Part shown: positions 15,190 to 23,109 of the stretch, one piece after another
How the letters are laid out: every line of letters begins with the position of its first letter
Numbering within the stretch: position 1 is the stretch's first letter
Source: Nonomuraea thailandensis
GTDB taxonomy: Bacteria > Actinomycetota > Actinomycetes > Streptosporangiales > Streptosporangiaceae
Length of the DNA: 64,000 nucleotides
Direction of reading: 5' to 3'
NCBI RefSeq assembly: GCF_024172165.1
Contig: NZ_JAMZEB010000002.1
Coordinates: forward strand, 8,530,501 to 8,594,500
Position numbers and translations under genes: made by a program
The notes under the pieces: model-generated
Database searches by the model: none
What the model saw: the letters and a program-made list of their open reading frames with translations, nothing else
What the model was told of the DNA's origin: nothing

Positions 15190-18100
15190 TTAATCAGGGA
15201 CGGGAACGACCGCCCTGGGACCGCAGGCGGACGTATCGCGCACGGGCCGCTCGGCCAGCACGTCGCGGGCCTGCGAGCGGGCCAGGTTCCAGCCGTTCCA
15301 CGGGTCGGGGCGGTCCAGCCCGTTGGCCTCCACCACGGCCGACAGCACGCAGCTCCGCTGCGGCTCCGGCAGCCGGTCGAGGGCGGGCACCGCCTCCGCC
15401 CCCAGGTCGCCGAGGTAGTCGGAGTCCATCTTCGCGGGGCCGCGCACCTCAAGCTGCGTCTGCGCGACGCGCAGATCGGGGTTGACGAGCGCGAACGCGC
15501 CCAGGCTGAGCGCGGTGACCAGCACGATCGTACGGGGCAGCCAGCCGGAGCCGCGGCCCGTCAGCCGCGCCGCGCCCGCCAGCAGCACCAGCGCGAACAG
15601 CGCGCCCAGCCACCACACCGTGGCCTGCACCGACAGCCGCAGGCGGGACAGGCCGTAGGCGTCGGTGTAGAGGTTCATGCGGTGCAGCGCCGAGGCCAGC
15701 ACCACCATGGTCAGCCCGCAGAGCACGCCGAGCAGCACGGCCAGCAGCCAGCGCTCGCGCCGCTCCACCTTGAGCAGCCCGGCGGCCACCGCCACGATGG
15801 CCAGCACGAACACGCTGACCACCACGAGCTGGAAGAAGCCCTGCCTGGCGTACTCGGCGTAGGTCAGCCCGGCCGTCTTCAGCACCAGCGTGTTCCCGCC
15901 GAACAGCGCCGTGATCTGCACCGCCACGAACGCGGCGAACAGCAGGTTCACCGCCGACAGGGGCAGCGCCCAGATGCTGGTGCTCACCCGGAGCTTCATC
16001 TCCGGCCCCACGGGATCCACCACGGGCCGCAGCGCCACCAGCACGACCGCGGCCAGCAGCACCGCGAACAGCGCGAACAGGAAGATCCGCGCCGGCGCCG
16101 ACTCGGCCCAGTCGGGGGTGGTGGTCAGCCGCTCCACGTACGAGGCGAACACCGCGTCCGCCGAGGCGAACAGCAGCCCGAACACCAGCAGCAGCACCGC
16201 CGTGATGCCCAGCGCGACCATCATCGGCAACACCCGCCGCCTGGCCGTCAGCCGCTTGAGCGGCTGCGCCAGGAACCACGGCACGGGCCCGAGCGCCAGC
16301 AGCACGGACACGCCGCCCCTGATCACGCCCAGCCAGCCGGCGCCCGCGCCGGAGACGGCCAGCGCGCCCAGCCCGGCCCCCGCCACGAGCAGGATCCCGA
16401 CCAGCCAGTCCGCGTCGCGCACCGCCGCCATCGAGATCAGCCAGTACGCCGTCACGCCGAACGCCACCGTCCACGGCGTCATCCGCCGCAGCACGGCCGG
16501 CAGCGCCGCCGCGCCCAGCACCATCGCGACCAGCACGATCCCGAGCCCCACCTGCGCCTCGGGCAGCGCCACCGCCGCGAACACCCCGGCCCCCGCCGCG
16601 GCCGGCAGCAGCCATCTGGGGGGGTCGGGCAGCTCGGGCCTGGGGAACAGCGGGGGCGGCACGTACGGCGGGACCGGCCCCGACTGGCTCCGGTACGGCA
16701 CCGTCGCCTGGTACGCCGCGGCCGCCGCCCTGCGTCCCGAACCGGCGCCCATGGCCGCGCCCACGGCTCCCAGGACCGCGGTGCAGCCGACGAACGTCAG
16801 CAGGGCCATCCCGTCGCCCAGGGTCACGCTGACGAGCACGGCGGCGAACATGCCCACCATGAACCCGACCAGCAGCCCGATGACGCCGCCCCCCAACATC
16901 CTGGCCAGGCTGTTGGCCGGGCTGGGCGGCTGGGGCGGCGGCCCGTACATCCCCGGCCCCGCCCCCGCCCCCGGCCCGCCGAACCCGGCCCCACCCGGTC
17001 CGACACCACTCGCCCCGGCAGGGACGACGGCCCCGCCACTCGCACCTGCCAACGCGCCACTCGCCGCAACGCCACTCGGCGCGACGCCGGTGATCGGGGG
17101 GCCGCTCGCTGCGGTGGCGGCGGCCGGGACGCCTTCGCCAGGCGTCAGGTGCGCCGCGCCACTCTTGTCGGCAGCCGATAGGGCGATGTCACCGGACATC
17201 GCCGCCGCGCCGACGGGAACGCCCTGGCCGGCCCCGATGCCCTGGCCGGCTGGGACGCCCTCGCCGGTGGGCTGCCCCGCCACGCCCGGCGCCGGGGCAA
17301 CCACAGGGGCGTCACCGGGCGCCGTCTGCGACGCCGGGGTCCCGGCGGAAGCGCCGCTCGCCGGGCCGGCACCCTCCGCCGGGCCCGTGTCCGGCGCGGC
17401 GACGGCACCGAGTGCGGGGACGCCCCCCGCCGCAAGCCCGGGCGCGACCCCCGCCACGAGCCCGGGGGCGGCGTCCGCGGAGGTGCCCGCGCCGCGGGCG
17501 TCGTCCACGCCACCGCGCTCCGCCCGCCCGTCATCCCCCGTCCCGTGCCCGTGACCGGCCTCCAGCGACACGTCCGCCATCGTCGTCCTCCCTGGTAAGT
17601 CGACGACCATCCGGCAGCCGGAACAGTCGTCGATCCGAATGGATCCCCCGTGCAACTCGACGATCTCCTTCACGATGGCCAGCCCCAGCCCCGCACCCCC
17701 CGAGTCCGCCGCGCGCCCCGAATCCAGCCGCGAGAAGCGTTCGAAGACCCGCCCCCTGGCCGAGGACGGGATGCCCGCCCCCTGGTCGGAGACGACGATC
17801 CGCACCCCGGCCCCCTCGGCCGCGCCACCGACGGTCACCACCCCGCCGGCGGGGCTGTGGCGTACGGCGTTGTCCAGCAGGTTCGCCAGGACCTGGGCCA
17901 GCAGGTCGGGGTCGGCGAGGACCACCAGGTCGCCGGGGACCGACGGCCGGATCAGCACGTCCTCGCGCGCCAGCGACGCCTCGCGCACCGCCTGCTCGAT
18001 GAGCGGCGCCAGCTCGACGGCCTCGGCCTCGATGAGGCGCGCGCCGGAGTCGAGCCGCGACAGGTCGAGGAGCTGGGCGACGAGGCGGCCGAGCCGCTCG

Positions 18101-18570
18101 GTCTGGGCGAGCGCGGTGCGCATGGTGACGGGGTCGGGCGCGGAGACGCCGTCCACGACGTTCTCCAGGACGGCGCGCAGGCCGGTGATGGGGGTGCGCA
18201 GCTCGTGGCTGACGTTCGCGACGAGCTCGCGCCGCTGCCGGTCCACCTCGCCGAGGTCGGCCGCCATCGCGTTGAACGCCCTGGCCAGCTCGCCCACCTC
18301 GTCCCGCGAGGTGGCGCTGACGCGCAGCGTGTAGCTGCCCTTGGCGATGGTCTGGGCGGCGCTGGCCATCTGGCGCAGCGGCTTGGTCATGCCCATGGCC
18401 AGCACCTGCACCATGATCAGCGCCAGGATCACGGCGACCGCGATCCGCACCTCGCGGGAGAAGCCGGAGTTGAGGCCTACCTCGTTCACCACGAACGCGG
18501 TGCCCACGGCCAGCACGATCACGATGCCGAGCTTGACCTTGATCCGGCCGAGGAAGTCCAGCGGGTTCAT
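15190..18570 (-). CDS. Histidine kinase fused to a DUF4173/DUF4153-like membrane domain
   Basis: This single 1126-aa frame contains two halves. Residues 1-330 are a sensor kinase: two membrane helices with a very short external loop, a HAMP segment, an H-box with His122 (VANVSHELRTP), an N-box (LANLLDNAVRHSP) and G-boxes (DQGAGIP, GGAGLGLAIV). Residues about 335-545 are a low-complexity Ala/Gly/Pro/Val linker. Residues about 550-1126 are a polytopic domain with about 12 helices ending in a soluble tail, matching the DUF4173/DUF4153 membrane family. The kinase lacks a sensory loop of its own, so the membrane half may be the sensor. The response regulator is encoded ten bases upstream. A fusion assembled across a missed frameshift seems unlikely because the linker is one open frame. 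Confidence 0.88.
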   Translation of the reverse strand: MNPLDFLGRIKVKLGIVIVLAVGTAFVVNEVGLNSGFSREVRIAVAVILALIMVQVLAMGMTKPLRQMASAAQTIAKGSYTLRVSATSRDEVGELARAFNAMAADLGEVDRQRRELVANVSHELRTPITGLRAVLENVVDGVSAPDPVTMRTALAQTERLGRLVAQLLDLSRLDSGARLIEAEAVELAPLIEQAVREASLAREDVLIRPSVPGDLVVLADPDLLAQVLANLLDNAVRHSPAGGVVTVGGAAEGAGVRIVVSDQGAGIPSSARGRVFERFSRLDSGRAADSGGAGLGLAIVKEIVELHGGSIRIDDCSGCRMVVDLPGRTTMADVSLEAGHGHGTGDDGRAERGGVDDARGAGTSADAAPGLVAGVAPGLAAGGVPALGAVAAPDTGPAEGAGPASGASAGTPASQTAPGDAPVVAPAPGVAGQPTGEGVPAGQGIGAGQGVPVGAAAMSGDIALSAADKSGAAHLTPGEGVPAAATAASGPPITGVAPSGVAASGALAGASGGAVVPAGASGVGPGGAGFGGPGAGAGPGMYGPPPQPPSPANSLARMLGGGVIGLLVGFMVGMFAAVLVSVTLGDGMALLTFVGCTAVLGAVGAAMGAGSGRRAAAAAYQATVPYRSQSGPVPPYVPPPLFPRPELPDPPRWLLPAAAGAGVFAAVALPEAQVGLGIVLVAMVLGAAALPAVLRRMTPWTVAFGVTAYWLISMAAVRDADWLVGILLVAGAGLGALAVSGAGAGWLGVIRGGVSVLLALGPVPWFLAQPLKRLTARRRVLPMMVALGITAVLLLVFGLLFASADAVFASYVERLTTTPDWAESAPARIFLFALFAVLLAAVVLVALRPVVDPVGPEMKLRVSTSIWALPLSAVNLLFAAFVAVQITALFGGNTLVLKTAGLTYAEYARQGFFQLVVVSVFVLAIVAVAAGLLKVERRERWLLAVLLGVLCGLTMVVLASALHRMNLYTDAYGLSRLRLSVQATVWWLGALFALVLLAGAARLTGRGSGWLPRTIVLVTALSLGAFALVNPDLRVAQTQLEVRGPAKMDSDYLGDLGAEAVPALDRLPEPQRSCVLSAVVEANGLDRPDPWNGWNLARSQARDVLAERPVRDTSACGPRAVVPVPD

Positions 18571-18580
18571 CGTCGCGCCC

Positions 18581-19264
18581 CTATCGCCGTACGAGGGCGT
18601 AGCCGACGCCGTGCACGGTGCGTACGACGTCGGAGCCCAGCTTGCGGCGCAGTGCCCGGACGTGGCTGTCCACGGTCCTGGTGGCCGCCGCCTCGGAGAA
18701 GCCCCAGACGTCGGACAGCAGGCGGTCGCGCTCGAAGACCTGCCCGGGCCGCTCGGCCAGGCGGCGCAGCAGGTCGAACTCGGTCCTGGTGAGCTGCGCC
18801 TCGGCCCCCCGCACGAACACGCGGCGGGCGGCGGTGTCGATCTCGACCTCGCCGACCCTGATCACGGTGTCCTCGGCGGCGAGCTGGGCCGCCCGCTCCA
18901 CCCGCCGCAGCAGCGCGTGAATCCTGGCGACCAGCTCGCGCATGCTGAACGGCTTGGCGAGGTAGTCGTCGGCCCCGACGCCGAGCCCGACGAGCACGTC
19001 CGTCTCGTCGCCGAGCGCGGTCAGCATGAGCACGGGCACCGGCCTGGCGGCCTGCATCCTGCGGCACACCTCCAGGCCGTCGAGCCCGGGCAACAGTCGG
19101 TCGAGGATCACCAGGTCCGGTTCCGCGTTGCCGTACTGGACGAGCGCGTCCTGCCCGTCGCCCGCCACCCTGACGTCGAAGCCTTCGGCCGCCAGGCGGT
19201 TGCGCACGGCCAGCGCGATCGTCACGTCGTCCTCGACCACGAGGATGCGTCGCTGCTCTGCCAC
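18581..19264 (-). CDS. OmpR-family response regulator
   Basis: This 227-aa regulator starts at GTG 19264. The receiver domain has acidic residues in VVEDD, the phosphoacceptor Asp55 (LVILDRLLPG) and Lys104 (DDYLAKPFS). The C-terminal winged helix carries LTRTEFDLLRRLAERPGQVF and SHVRALRRKLG, ending in VRTVHGVGYALV. It is the cognate partner of the histidine-kinase fusion encoded ten bases downstream. As the first gene of the leftward run it may control the whole operon, including the D-amino-acid genes. A short divergent gap of 71 bp separates it from the N-acetyltransferase gene. Confidence 0.93.
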   Translation of the reverse strand: MAEQRRILVVEDDVTIALAVRNRLAAEGFDVRVAGDGQDALVQYGNAEPDLVILDRLLPGLDGLEVCRRMQAARPVPVLMLTALGDETDVLVGLGVGADDYLAKPFSMRELVARIHALLRRVERAAQLAAEDTVIRVGEVEIDTAARRVFVRGAEAQLTRTEFDLLRRLAERPGQVFERDRLLSDVWGFSEAAATRTVDSHVRALRRKLGSDVVRTVHGVGYALVRR

Positions 19265-19335
19265 GTACGAAGCCTAGAAGCGCGCCGTGCAGACGACACT
19301 CCCAAATTCGTGCACATACCGTGCAGACTTGGCCC

Positions 19336-20190
19336 GTGAACACCGCCGCATACCTCCGCCGGCTCGGCCTGCCCGGCCTGCTCACCGCCCCCATCAGCGC
19401 CGAGACGTTGCGTGCGCTGCACGCCGCGCACGTCGAGAGGGTCTCGTACGAGGCGCTGGAGATCTGGCTCGGCCGCGCCACGACCGTCGATCCCCTCGAG
19501 TCCGCCGAGCGCATCATCGGGGGCCGCGGCGGCTACTGCTACCACCTGAACGGCGCCTTCTCCGCGCTCGCCCTGGCCCTCGGCTACGACGTGACCCGGC
19601 ACCGCGGCGGCGTGCAGCCCCGTGGCGCGGAGCCCGGCGTCTCGGGCAACCACCTGGTGCTCACCGTGCGCGGCCTGCCCTCGGACGCCAACCCGGGCGG
19701 CGAGTGGCTGGTGGACCTGGGGCTCGGCGACGCGCTGCACGAGCCGCTGCCGCTGGTCGCGGGCACGTACCGGCAGGGCCCCTTCGTGTACGCGCTGCGG
19801 CCGTCGGAGGTCGCGCCCGGCGGGTGGCGGTTCGACCATGATCCGAGTGGATCGTTCGAAGGCATGGACTTCGGCCTGGAACCGGTGGGGATGTCGTCGT
19901 TCGCCGACAAGCATGTGGAGCTGACCACGTCCCCCACGTCGGGGTTCGTGCGGGTGGCGACGGTGCAGCGGCGCGACGCGTACGGCGTGGACAGCCTGCG
20001 CGGGCTGGCCCTGACGCGCCTGGGCAGGGGCGCGCACTCGGTCACGCTGGGCACGGCGCGCGACTACTACGCGGCGCTGGCGGACGTCTTCCTGCTGCCG
20101 CTCGACGACGTGAGCGACGGTGAGAAGGACAAGCTCTGGCGCAAGGTGCACGAGGCGCACGAGAGCTGGCTGGCGGGCGGCTCGGCATGA
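19336..20190 (+). CDS. nat: Arylamine N-acetyltransferase
   Basis: This 284-aa enzyme starts at GTG 19336 (MNTAAYLRRLGL), the form usual in this family; an upstream GTG at 19321 is less likely. The cysteine-histidine-aspartate triad is complete: Cys68 in RGGYCYHLN, His106 in GNHLVLTV and Asp127 in LVDLGLGD. NATs transfer an acetyl group from acetyl-CoA to arylamines and hydrazines, and relatives close amide bonds in ansamycin biosynthesis. No polyketide genes are nearby, so a detoxifying or housekeeping role is more likely. A TACCGT hexamer about 15 bases upstream could be part of the promoter. Confidence 0.93.
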   Translation: MNTAAYLRRLGLPGLLTAPISAETLRALHAAHVERVSYEALEIWLGRATTVDPLESAERIIGGRGGYCYHLNGAFSALALALGYDVTRHRGGVQPRGAEPGVSGNHLVLTVRGLPSDANPGGEWLVDLGLGDALHEPLPLVAGTYRQGPFVYALRPSEVAPGGWRFDHDPSGSFEGMDFGLEPVGMSSFADKHVELTTSPTSGFVRVATVQRRDAYGVDSLRGLALTRLGRGAHSVTLGTARDYYAALADVFLLPLDDVSDGEKDKLWRKVHEAHESWLAGGSA

Positions 20191-20208
20191 TGTCGGCGTG
20201 CGTGTCCC

Positions 20209-21276
20209 ATGGGTGAGAGCAGGAAGCTGAGCGGCCGCTACCGGCTGCTGAACCCGCTGGGCGCCGGGTCCGTGCGCCTGGCCTTCGACGAGGCGGAGCA
20301 CCGTGACGTCGCGGTCAGGGAGCTGCGGGTGCCGCCGGAGCTGCGCGAGTCCGCGCTGTTCGAGGCGCGCAGGGCCACGGGGCTGCGGCACCCGTCGGTC
20401 GTGCGCGTGCTCGACGTGCTGATCGAGGGCGGCGTGCCGTGGCTGGTCATGGAGTTCGTCTCGGGGGTGTCGCTGGAGCAGGCCGTGCGCTCGCGCCGCC
20501 CGCTGCCGGTCGCGCAGGCGGCCAGGGCCGGCGTCTGCGTCCTGTCGGCGCTGACCGCCGCGCACGGGGCGGGCATCGTGCACGGCCGGGTCGATCCGGG
20601 GAACGTGCTGCTCACCGCGACCGGGCGGGCGGTGCTGGCCGGATTCGGCGCCCCGAGTCTCAGCATGCTGCCCTCGGCCGACCTGTGGTCGCTGGCCGCC
20701 ACGATGCACTTCGCCGTCGAAGGCCGGCCGCCGGGTCAGGTGCCGGCGGCGGGGGCCGACCCGTTCAGGTCGCTGATCAGGGCGATGCTGCATCCGGCGG
20801 GGCCGCCGCCGGTGGAGGTGGTGCGCGAGACGCTCGACCGGCTGGCCGTGGACCGGCCGCTGGACGCGGTGGTCGAGGCGTCGGGCCCGCTGCCGCCCGC
20901 GCGGGTGGCCGCGATCGGGCTGGCCGTGCTCGACCGGCTGGTGGCGTGCGGCGCCTTCCACGGCGGGGTGCAGCCGGGGAACGTGCTCGTCGACGATTCC
21001 GGGAGGGCCCGGCTGACGCCGCTGCTGAGGTCGGGAACGCTCCCGGCCTACACGGCCCCGGAGGGCGCCGCGACGCGGGCCGCGGATCTGTGGTCGCTCG
21101 GCGCCACGCTCTTCACCGCCGTGGAGGGCTCCCCGCCCGCGCCGGGCGCGCCGCTGACCAGGGCGGGAGCGCTGGCCCCCGTGCTCTTCAGGCTGCTGTC
21201 GGGCGATCCCGCGCACCGCCCCACCATGGACGAGCTGCGCCGGGAGCTGCTCGCGGTCGCCACCGGGAGGGCTTGA
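20209..21276 (+). CDS. Tandem pseudokinase (degenerate Ser/Thr kinase with two C-lobes)
   Basis: This 355-aa protein has the shape of a Hanks-type kinase but has lost catalytic residues. The glycine loop is partly kept (PLGAGSVRLAF). The beta-3 lysine is replaced by Arg37 (VAVRE). The catalytic loop reads HGRVDPGN (125-132) instead of HRDLKPEN, and the DFG motif is GFG (145-147). A second C-lobe-like segment follows at about 230-355, with FHGGVQPGNVLVDD, YTAPEGA (like APE) and ADLWSLGATLF. No membrane helix is visible, so it is cytoplasmic. It probably acts as a binding or scaffold protein, not as a kinase. It follows the N-acetyltransferase gene by 18 bases; a functional link is unproven. 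Confidence 0.85.
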   Translation: MGESRKLSGRYRLLNPLGAGSVRLAFDEAEHRDVAVRELRVPPELRESALFEARRATGLRHPSVVRVLDVLIEGGVPWLVMEFVSGVSLEQAVRSRRPLPVAQAARAGVCVLSALTAAHGAGIVHGRVDPGNVLLTATGRAVLAGFGAPSLSMLPSADLWSLAATMHFAVEGRPPGQVPAAGADPFRSLIRAMLHPAGPPPVEVVRETLDRLAVDRPLDAVVEASGPLPPARVAAIGLAVLDRLVACGAFHGGVQPGNVLVDDSGRARLTPLLRSGTLPAYTAPEGAATRAADLWSLGATLFTAVEGSPPAPGAPLTRAGALAPVLFRLLSGDPAHRPTMDELRRELLAVATGRA

Positions 21277-21399
21277 CGGCCCGCACAACAATTGCGATAC
21301 ATCGCGACCTGGAACCTCGTGGCGGGTTCACACGTTGGACAGGCGACGCACAATGTGGGAGAGGCGGGGCGCGCGCTCCGCGTTCGGAGGATGTTGAGG

Positions 21400-21591
21400 A
21401 TGTCGCCAATACAGAAGTACGCGATTGGCGCAGGCGTCGCGGTCCTGCTCTCGTGGATCATCTTTCCCGGTTGGGTCACCCTGCTGGTCGTCCTCGGCGT
21501 GATCGCCGCTCCGGTGGTCGGTTACCTGATGCTCGACCCGTCGCAGCGTGAGCGGCTCAAGCGGGCCCGCAGGCGCGGCATCGGCCACTGA
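21400..21591 (+). CDS. Small two-helix membrane protein
   Basis: This 63-aa protein starts at ATG 21400, nine bases after GGAGG; an in-frame ATG at 21391 directly abuts that site and is therefore less likely. It contains one long or two short hydrophobic stretches (YAIGAGVAVLLSWIIFPGWV, then LLVVLGVIAAPVVGYLM) and a very basic tail (RERLKRARRRGIGH). This is a common actinobacterial small membrane protein type with no assigned role. A hairpin terminator follows. Confidence 0.8.
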   Translation: MSPIQKYAIGAGVAVLLSWIIFPGWVTLLVVLGVIAAPVVGYLMLDPSQRERLKRARRRGIGH

Positions 21592-21604
21592 GCCGGCCAC
21601 CGGG

Positions 21605-21625
21605 CCCTGCCGCTTCGCGGCGGGG
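21605..21625. terminator. Hairpin between convergent genes
   Basis: CCCTGCCGC (21605-21613), loop TTC, then GCGGCGGGG (21617-21625) give a nine-pair stem with one G-T wobble. It lies between the convergent small membrane protein and DUF3817 genes and can serve both. Confidence 0.65.
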
Positions 21626-21628
21626 GCC

Positions 21629-21940
21629 TCAGGCCTCCGCCGCGGCCAGCGCGGCCTGCACGCGCTGGGTCACCCTTCTCTCCACGTAGAAGGACAGGAA
21701 CGGCACCGTGCCGCCCAGCATGATGCCCGCCATGTACGGCCACGACCAGCGTGCCTTCATGCCCAGGTTCATGACCGCGATCAGATAGATCATGTAGAGC
21801 CCGCCGTGGATGGGGGCGATCGTCTGCGACAGGGACGGCTCACCGAAGCCGTACCTCAGCACCATGCCCACGCAGAGCACGAGCAGCATGACCCCGACCA
21901 CGTACGCGAGCGCCCGGAAGGGCTTGAGAGCCGATTCCAC
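21629..21940 (-). CDS. DUF3817 integral membrane protein
   Basis: This 103-aa protein with three membrane helices has the DUF3817 pattern: FRALAYVVGVMLLVLCVGMV, the central PIHGGLYMIYLIAVMNLG with a conserved histidine and glycine pair, and YMAGIMLGGTVPFLSFYVER at the end. In actinobacteria members often sit near respiratory or translation genes; their function is unknown. Its start lies two bases beyond the stop of the SURF1 gene, so the two are transcribed together. Confidence 0.9.
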   Translation of the reverse strand: MESALKPFRALAYVVGVMLLVLCVGMVLRYGFGEPSLSQTIAPIHGGLYMIYLIAVMNLGMKARWSWPYMAGIMLGGTVPFLSFYVERRVTQRVQAALAAAEA

Positions 21941-21942
21941 CG

Positions 21943-22728
21943 TTAACCTTCCAGAACCATCTCAGGGGACGACTTGCCGCGGTCCCGGTCGCTTCGCACG
22001 GCGTCGCGCACGAAGTGGAACCACATGAAGACGGCGAATCCAGCGAAGATCCACCAGTTGGCGGCGTATGCCAGGTTACGCCACGTCAGCGTGCCCCCGA
22101 CCACCGGCGCGGGCACCTTGACCTGCGTCAACGAGCCCGAGGCCGGCTGCGCGACGAGGTAGCCGGTGCGGACCTGCTGCCCGGTCCACAGGTTGACCAG
22201 CTCGCCCGTGGACACCGTCTGCACCTGCCCGGCGGGCAGGCCCTCCGCGCGCCGCTGCACGCTGTCGGTGCCCTGCTGCGGCCGCAGCCGCCCGGACACC
22301 GTGACCCGGCCCTGCGGCACGGCCGCGACGCCAGGGTCGCCGGCCTCGGCCGCCCAGCCGCGCACGACCGGGATGAGCGTGCCGTCGTCGAGCCTGATCG
22401 GCGTGAGCACCCAGTAGCCGTGGTCGCGCGAGACGTTGCCGCCGGGGGCGTCGACGTCGGCCCGCCGGTCGGCGACCAGGAGCTGGCGATCGGCCTCGTA
22501 GACGCCCTCGGCCGTGACCCTGCGGCCCACGAACTCGCCGCTCAGCTGGGCGCCCGGCCTGGCGAGCGTGGCGACCGCGACGGGCTCGGGGTCGGTGGAG
22601 ACACGCGGCTTGCCCGAATCCTGGAAGACGCCGAGCTGCCAGCGGCCGAGCAGGATGAACGCCACGAGGACCCCGATCGTGAGCAGGTGCAGCCCCATGA
22701 GGCGCGGCGAGAACAGGGTCCTGAGCAT
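21943..22728 (-). CDS. SURF1-family cytochrome oxidase assembly protein
   Basis: This 261-aa protein has one helix at each end and an external domain between them, the SURF1 layout. Markers are LLGRWQLGVFQDSGK after the first helix, VTAEGVYEADRQLLVADR, and a C-terminal helix preceded by LTWRNLAYAANWWIFAGFA. SURF1 proteins help insert heme a into the aa3-type cytochrome c oxidase. No oxidase genes lie in the window. It is followed by DUF3817 in the same transcript and is divergent from the 57-aa membrane protein gene. Confidence 0.92.
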   Translation of the reverse strand: MLRTLFSPRLMGLHLLTIGVLVAFILLGRWQLGVFQDSGKPRVSTDPEPVAVATLARPGAQLSGEFVGRRVTAEGVYEADRQLLVADRRADVDAPGGNVSRDHGYWVLTPIRLDDGTLIPVVRGWAAEAGDPGVAAVPQGRVTVSGRLRPQQGTDSVQRRAEGLPAGQVQTVSTGELVNLWTGQQVRTGYLVAQPASGSLTQVKVPAPVVGGTLTWRNLAYAANWWIFAGFAVFMWFHFVRDAVRSDRDRGKSSPEMVLEG

Positions 22729-22833
22729 GACTCAAAGCTATCCGGCAGGTGGAGTGGTCCCCTAATCAGCCCATGACTATGGATCCCACCAAAAGACGCA
22801 AACGTCGCAGGCGCGCACGCTAGGCTGCTGCCC

Positions 22834-23007
22834 ATGTCTGACCAGCACATCGACCCGGCGGGCAACACCCAGGCCTTCCGCGCGTTCGCCAACGCGCGCG
22901 AGCAGGAGGCCTCGGCCAAGCCGAAGAAGTCGCCCCTCGTGCCCATCATCGCGGTCGTGGCCGCCATCGTGATCATCGGCGTCGCCGCCTTCCTGCTGCT
23001 CCGGTAA
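22834..23007 (+). CDS. 57-aa single-pass membrane protein
   Basis: This short frame runs from ATG 22834 to TAA 23005-23007. The first 33 residues are polar (MSDQHIDPAGNTQAFRAFAN, then charged Lys/Glu residues) and the rest is one hydrophobic helix (LVPIIAVVAAIVIIGVAAFL) ending in an arginine. A TAGGCT hexamer at 22821-22826 ends seven bases before the ATG, suggesting a leaderless transcript. A strong terminator follows at 23025. Similar tail-anchored small proteins occur across actinobacteria without assigned function. Confidence 0.8.
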   Translation: MSDQHIDPAGNTQAFRAFANAREQEASAKPKKSPLVPIIAVVAAIVIIGVAAFLLLR

Positions 23008-23024
23008 GACAGCCGGCTGCTTCA

Positions 23025-23051
23025 CCCGCCGCGGAGGCCGTGGCGGGTTTT
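23025..23051 (+). terminator. Intrinsic terminator with T-tract
   Basis: CCCGCCGCGG (23025-23034), a three-base loop and CCGTGGCGGG (23038-23047) form a ten-pair stem (one G-T) followed by TTTT. This is the clearest Rho-independent terminator in the window and ends the 57-aa protein transcript. Confidence 0.85.
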
Positions 23052-23073
23052 CGTCGTTCCCGGGAGGAGCTAC

Positions 23074-23092
23074 ATTGGACTAATCGTCCAAT
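23074..23092. promoter_or_regulatory. Palindromic operator upstream of the monooxygenase
   Basis: ATTGGAC (23074-23080) and GTCCAAT (23086-23092) are exact inverted repeats separated by TAATC, 17 bp before the GTG of the Baeyer-Villiger monooxygenase. Size and symmetry fit a TetR-family dimer site. No TetR gene adjoins it, so the regulator would act from elsewhere. Confidence 0.6.
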
Positions 23093-23109
23093 AAGCCTGG
23101 GAGGAGCTC

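Noticed and set aside
12615..15193. Long plus-strand frames opposite the D-amino-acid genes
   Set aside because: Shadows of minus-strand genes with unmistakable family motifs.
22773..22823. 16-codon frame rich in Arg/Lys before the 57-aa protein
   Set aside because: No ribosome-binding site, and its stop lies in the proposed -10 box. Arg-rich short frames are expected by chance in such DNA.
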